From Planctomycetaceae bacterium (lineage in GTDB: Bacteria > Planctomycetota > Planctomycetia > Isosphaerales > Isosphaeraceae): DNA of 19,338 nt. Numbering within the stretch: the first letter of the stretch is position 1; each line of letters opens with the position of its first letter. Location of the stretch: NCBI GenBank assembly GCA_019232645.1, contig JAFANO010000462.1:1-19338 (forward strand), written 5' to 3'. Shown here piece after piece: positions 17,912 to 19,338 of this stretch. Both the position numbers and the translations under genes were made by a program. The notes under the pieces are model-generated. The model saw only the letters and a list, made by a program, of their open reading frames with translations. It searched no databases and was not told the origin of the DNA.

Positions 17912-18382
17912 ATGTCCGCCTCGATGAGCAAGGAGATGAGGGCCGAGCCGAACCTCACGCCGCTCCTCGACGTCGTCTTCCAACTGATCACCTTCTTCAT
18001 GCTGGTGATCAACTTCAGCAACGAGAACTACGACGCGCGAGTCCGCCTCCCGGTCGCCACCTCGGCCCGGCCGCTCGAGGAGGGGGATAAGGTGAGTGAG
18101 GACCGGCTCGTCCTGAATGTGGACAAGCAAGGCCATCTGCTGATCCTGGGCGAGTTGCTGCCCCAGCACCGGGCGCTGCGGGAGATCAAGCACCAGGCCG
18201 CGCTGGTCAAGCTGAACCTCAAGGCCGCCGGCGTCAAGCCCCCGGCCGACGGCAGCCTGCCGACGACGATCATCCTCCGCGCCGACCGCGACACGCCGTT
18301 CTCGATGCTCTTCAGCCTGATCACCGCCTGCCAGGCGCAGGGCTTCCGCAAGTTCGCGCTGAAGGCGATGAGCGGGACCTGA
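17912..18382 (+). CDS. exbD: ExbD/TolR-family biopolymer transport protein (first copy)
   Basis: A 156-residue partner of the ExbB protein. After a short cytoplasmic tail, a single membrane helix (residues about 16-36, LTPLLDVVFQLITFFMLVIN) carries Asp20, the family's essential proton-carrying residue. Residues 60-156 are the periplasmic ExbD domain (LILGELLPQHRALREI, TIILRADRDTPFSMLFSLITACQAQGFRKFALKA). The ATG at 17912 has GAGG about 9 nt upstream; a second ATG at 17924 is possible. The gene is separated from exbB by 30 bp and from the second exbD by 53 bp. Confidence 0.9.
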   Translation: MSASMSKEMRAEPNLTPLLDVVFQLITFFMLVINFSNENYDARVRLPVATSARPLEEGDKVSEDRLVLNVDKQGHLLILGELLPQHRALREIKHQAALVKLNLKAAGVKPPADGSLPTTIILRADRDTPFSMLFSLITACQAQGFRKFALKAMSGT

Positions 18383-18435
18383 GGGCGCTCGGCCTTTCCA
18401 CTTCCACTGGTTGCAGACGATCCGGGGGTGGCCCG

Positions 18436-18948
18436 TTGAGCCGCGGAAAGCGATCCGAAGAGAACGTGGACGTGCCGATCACGCCGATGCTCGACATGGC
18501 GTTCCAGCTCCTGACCTTCTTCATCCTGACGTATCACCCGATGCCGGCTGAAGGCCAGTTCGTCATGAACCTGATGCCCGAGTCACCGGCGGCAAGCATC
18601 TTCGACAAGGCCGAGACCCCGAACGATGCCACGCCCAACCCCGACCTCCCGGCGACGCTCAAGACCCTGCCCACGACGCTCCGCGCCGGCGAAGGGGGCC
18701 AGCTCGGCCAGGTCACCATCGGCGAGAACGAGGTGCAGGGCATGGCCGCGATGAAGAAGGAGCTGGAGACGATCCTCAAGGACCCGACCTTGCCATTCAA
18801 TCAGACGCTGATCAAGGTCGATCCCAACCTGAAGTACTCCGAGCTGATGTCGGTGATCAACGTCTTCTCGGACCTGAAGGTGACCAAGATCAGCTTCGCC
18901 GAGCTGGCCGATGAGGGGGGTGGACAGCAATCCGGCCCGTCCCGATAA
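18436..18948 (+). CDS. exbD: ExbD/TolR-family biopolymer transport protein (second copy, TTG start)
   Basis: A 170-residue second ExbD-like protein. The start is taken as TTG at 18436, since the cytoplasmic tail SRGKRSEENVDVPITP must precede the membrane helix (residues about 16-34) that contains Asp20, and no in-frame ATG or GTG exists upstream; GGGGGTGG precedes it. The periplasmic part is longer and more divergent than in the first copy, with a Pro/Asp/Thr-rich linker (about 45-85) and an ExbD fold at 90-160 ending with TKISFAELADE. Two non-identical ExbD proteins next to one ExbB suggest a heteromeric motor; this arrangement is common in planctomycetes. Confidence 0.87.
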   Translation: MSRGKRSEENVDVPITPMLDMAFQLLTFFILTYHPMPAEGQFVMNLMPESPAASIFDKAETPNDATPNPDLPATLKTLPTTLRAGEGGQLGQVTIGENEVQGMAAMKKELETILKDPTLPFNQTLIKVDPNLKYSELMSVINVFSDLKVTKISFAELADEGGGQQSGPSR

Positions 18949-18951
18949 CAG

Positions 18952-19208
18952 GGTATTGCGGGTCCTAGGGATTTCATGCACTCAGTCCGCTCCGCGGATT
19001 CGTAAAGGGATATCTCGAATTCGAGATTCCGGATTCGAGTTCCGAATGGCTCTTCCCGGGTTACGGGGACCTAATCACTTCAAGTCCGCCATAAACCTTT
19101 ATAATTGAATTCGCGATTTAATCCGGAATCTCGAAACCGGAATCTCGAAACCGGAATCTCGAATCCGAGATCCGTACAGGATGCGCAATAGATCCGGAAC
19201 GCGTCTGA
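18952..19208 (-). repeat. Expanded, degenerate copy C of the intergenic repeat (about 257 bp)
   Basis: Read on the minus strand, the right end (TCAGACGCGTTCCGGATCT, 19190-19208) aligns with the end of copy B (TCATACGCATTCCGGATCT). The left end (ATCCCTAGGACCCGCAATACC on the minus strand, about 18952-18972) aligns with the other end of copy B. The interior is longer than in A and B. It contains a perfect 16-bp palindrome ATCTCGAATTCGAGAT (19012-19027), in the style of the palindrome of A and B with G/C changes, and a 14-bp tandem repeat. It begins 4 bp after the exbD stop. Boundaries are approximate. Confidence 0.55.
19123..19164 (+). repeat. Three-unit 14-bp tandem repeat inside copy C
   Basis: The unit CCGGAATCTCGAAA occurs at 19123-19136, 19137-19150 and 19151-19164; the last unit ends in T instead of A. 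The unit resembles half of the element's central palindrome, so it probably arose by local expansion within the repeat. Confidence 0.8.
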
Positions 19209-19288
19209 GAGTCCTGGGATGGGTGGCCCGAGCCACCGCCGTCGTGGGATCCGCTGAGCCGGGTCGAACCGGAGGAAGGAGACGCGTC

Positions 19289-19338
19289 GTGAGCAAGCCC
19301 AACCCATTCTTTCGGGGCTCGGAGCTGCCCCGGCTGCT
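19289..19338 (+). CDS. Start of an unidentified protein, truncated by the window end
   Basis: A GTG at 19289 is preceded by a very strong ribosome site, GGAGGAAGGAG at 19271-19281, with 7 nt between them. The sixteen complete codons (SKPNPFFRGSELPRLL after the start) are open to the window edge. Too little is present to name a function. It lies on the same strand as the ExbB-ExbD-ExbD genes but is separated from them by repeat copy C, so operon membership is uncertain. Confidence 0.6.
   Translation, partial: MSKPNPFFRGSELPRL

Noticed and set aside
19123..19164. CRISPR-like array
   Set aside because: The units are 14 bp and directly abutting with no spacers, so this is a plain tandem repeat inside the larger element.

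Overview
The window is high-GC DNA (sampled coding stretches are strongly G/C-ending) that looks like a chromosomal segment of a planctomycete, most likely of the Isosphaeraceae type. This assignment is inference. It rests on a DUF3536-type GH57 protein, an ExbB-ExbD-ExbD gene set, a short secreted Ig-like protein with a 'PLEGR' N-terminal motif, FHA/GAF/cyclase signalling, and long non-coding gaps with AT-richer repeats. No tRNA, rRNA, CRISPR array, prophage or complete insertion sequence was seen.

Layout. 164-532 (+): small ArsR-type regulator. 533-1327: no convincing gene, but several clean hairpins. 1328-3748 (+): GH57/DUF3536 polysaccharide-active enzyme. 3749-4001: convergent gap with two hairpins and the first copy (A) of an intergenic repeat. 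4002-5888 (-): FHA-GAF-class III nucleotide cyclase. 6287-6841 (+): small Ig-like exported protein. 6861-6889: good sigma70-like promoter in front of a two-gene, translationally coupled redox operon. 6955-8862 is a NuoE-NuoF fusion. 8859-11369 is a NuoG-like N-terminus followed by two cyclic-nucleotide-binding domains and a four-cluster ferredoxin. 11411-12151 (-): Uma2-family protein, directly downstream of alaS (12182-14797, -). 15012-16406 (-): HtrA-like PDZ protease. 16407-17047: non-coding, holding repeat copy B. 17048-18948 (+): exbB-exbD-exbD. 18952-19208: expanded repeat copy C. 19289-end (+): start of a truncated gene.

The most unusual part is 6861-11369. One protein carries everything needed to accept electrons from NAD(P)H (thioredoxin-like 2Fe-2S, FMN/NADH site, 4Fe-4S). 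Its partner is a seven- to eight-cluster electron wire with two intact-looking cNMP-binding pockets in the middle of the chain. A class III nucleotide cyclase with atypical substrate-specifying residues lies about 1 kb upstream on the other strand. I infer a cNMP-gated NAD(P)H-dependent electron-transfer complex. The terminal acceptor is not visible: there is no molybdopterin, hydrogenase or membrane subunit in the window.

The second notable item is a ~105-bp dispersed, MITE/REP-like repeat family with terminal inverted repeats and a central 16-bp palindrome. It occurs three times and only between genes. One copy supplies the stop codon of the cyclase gene.
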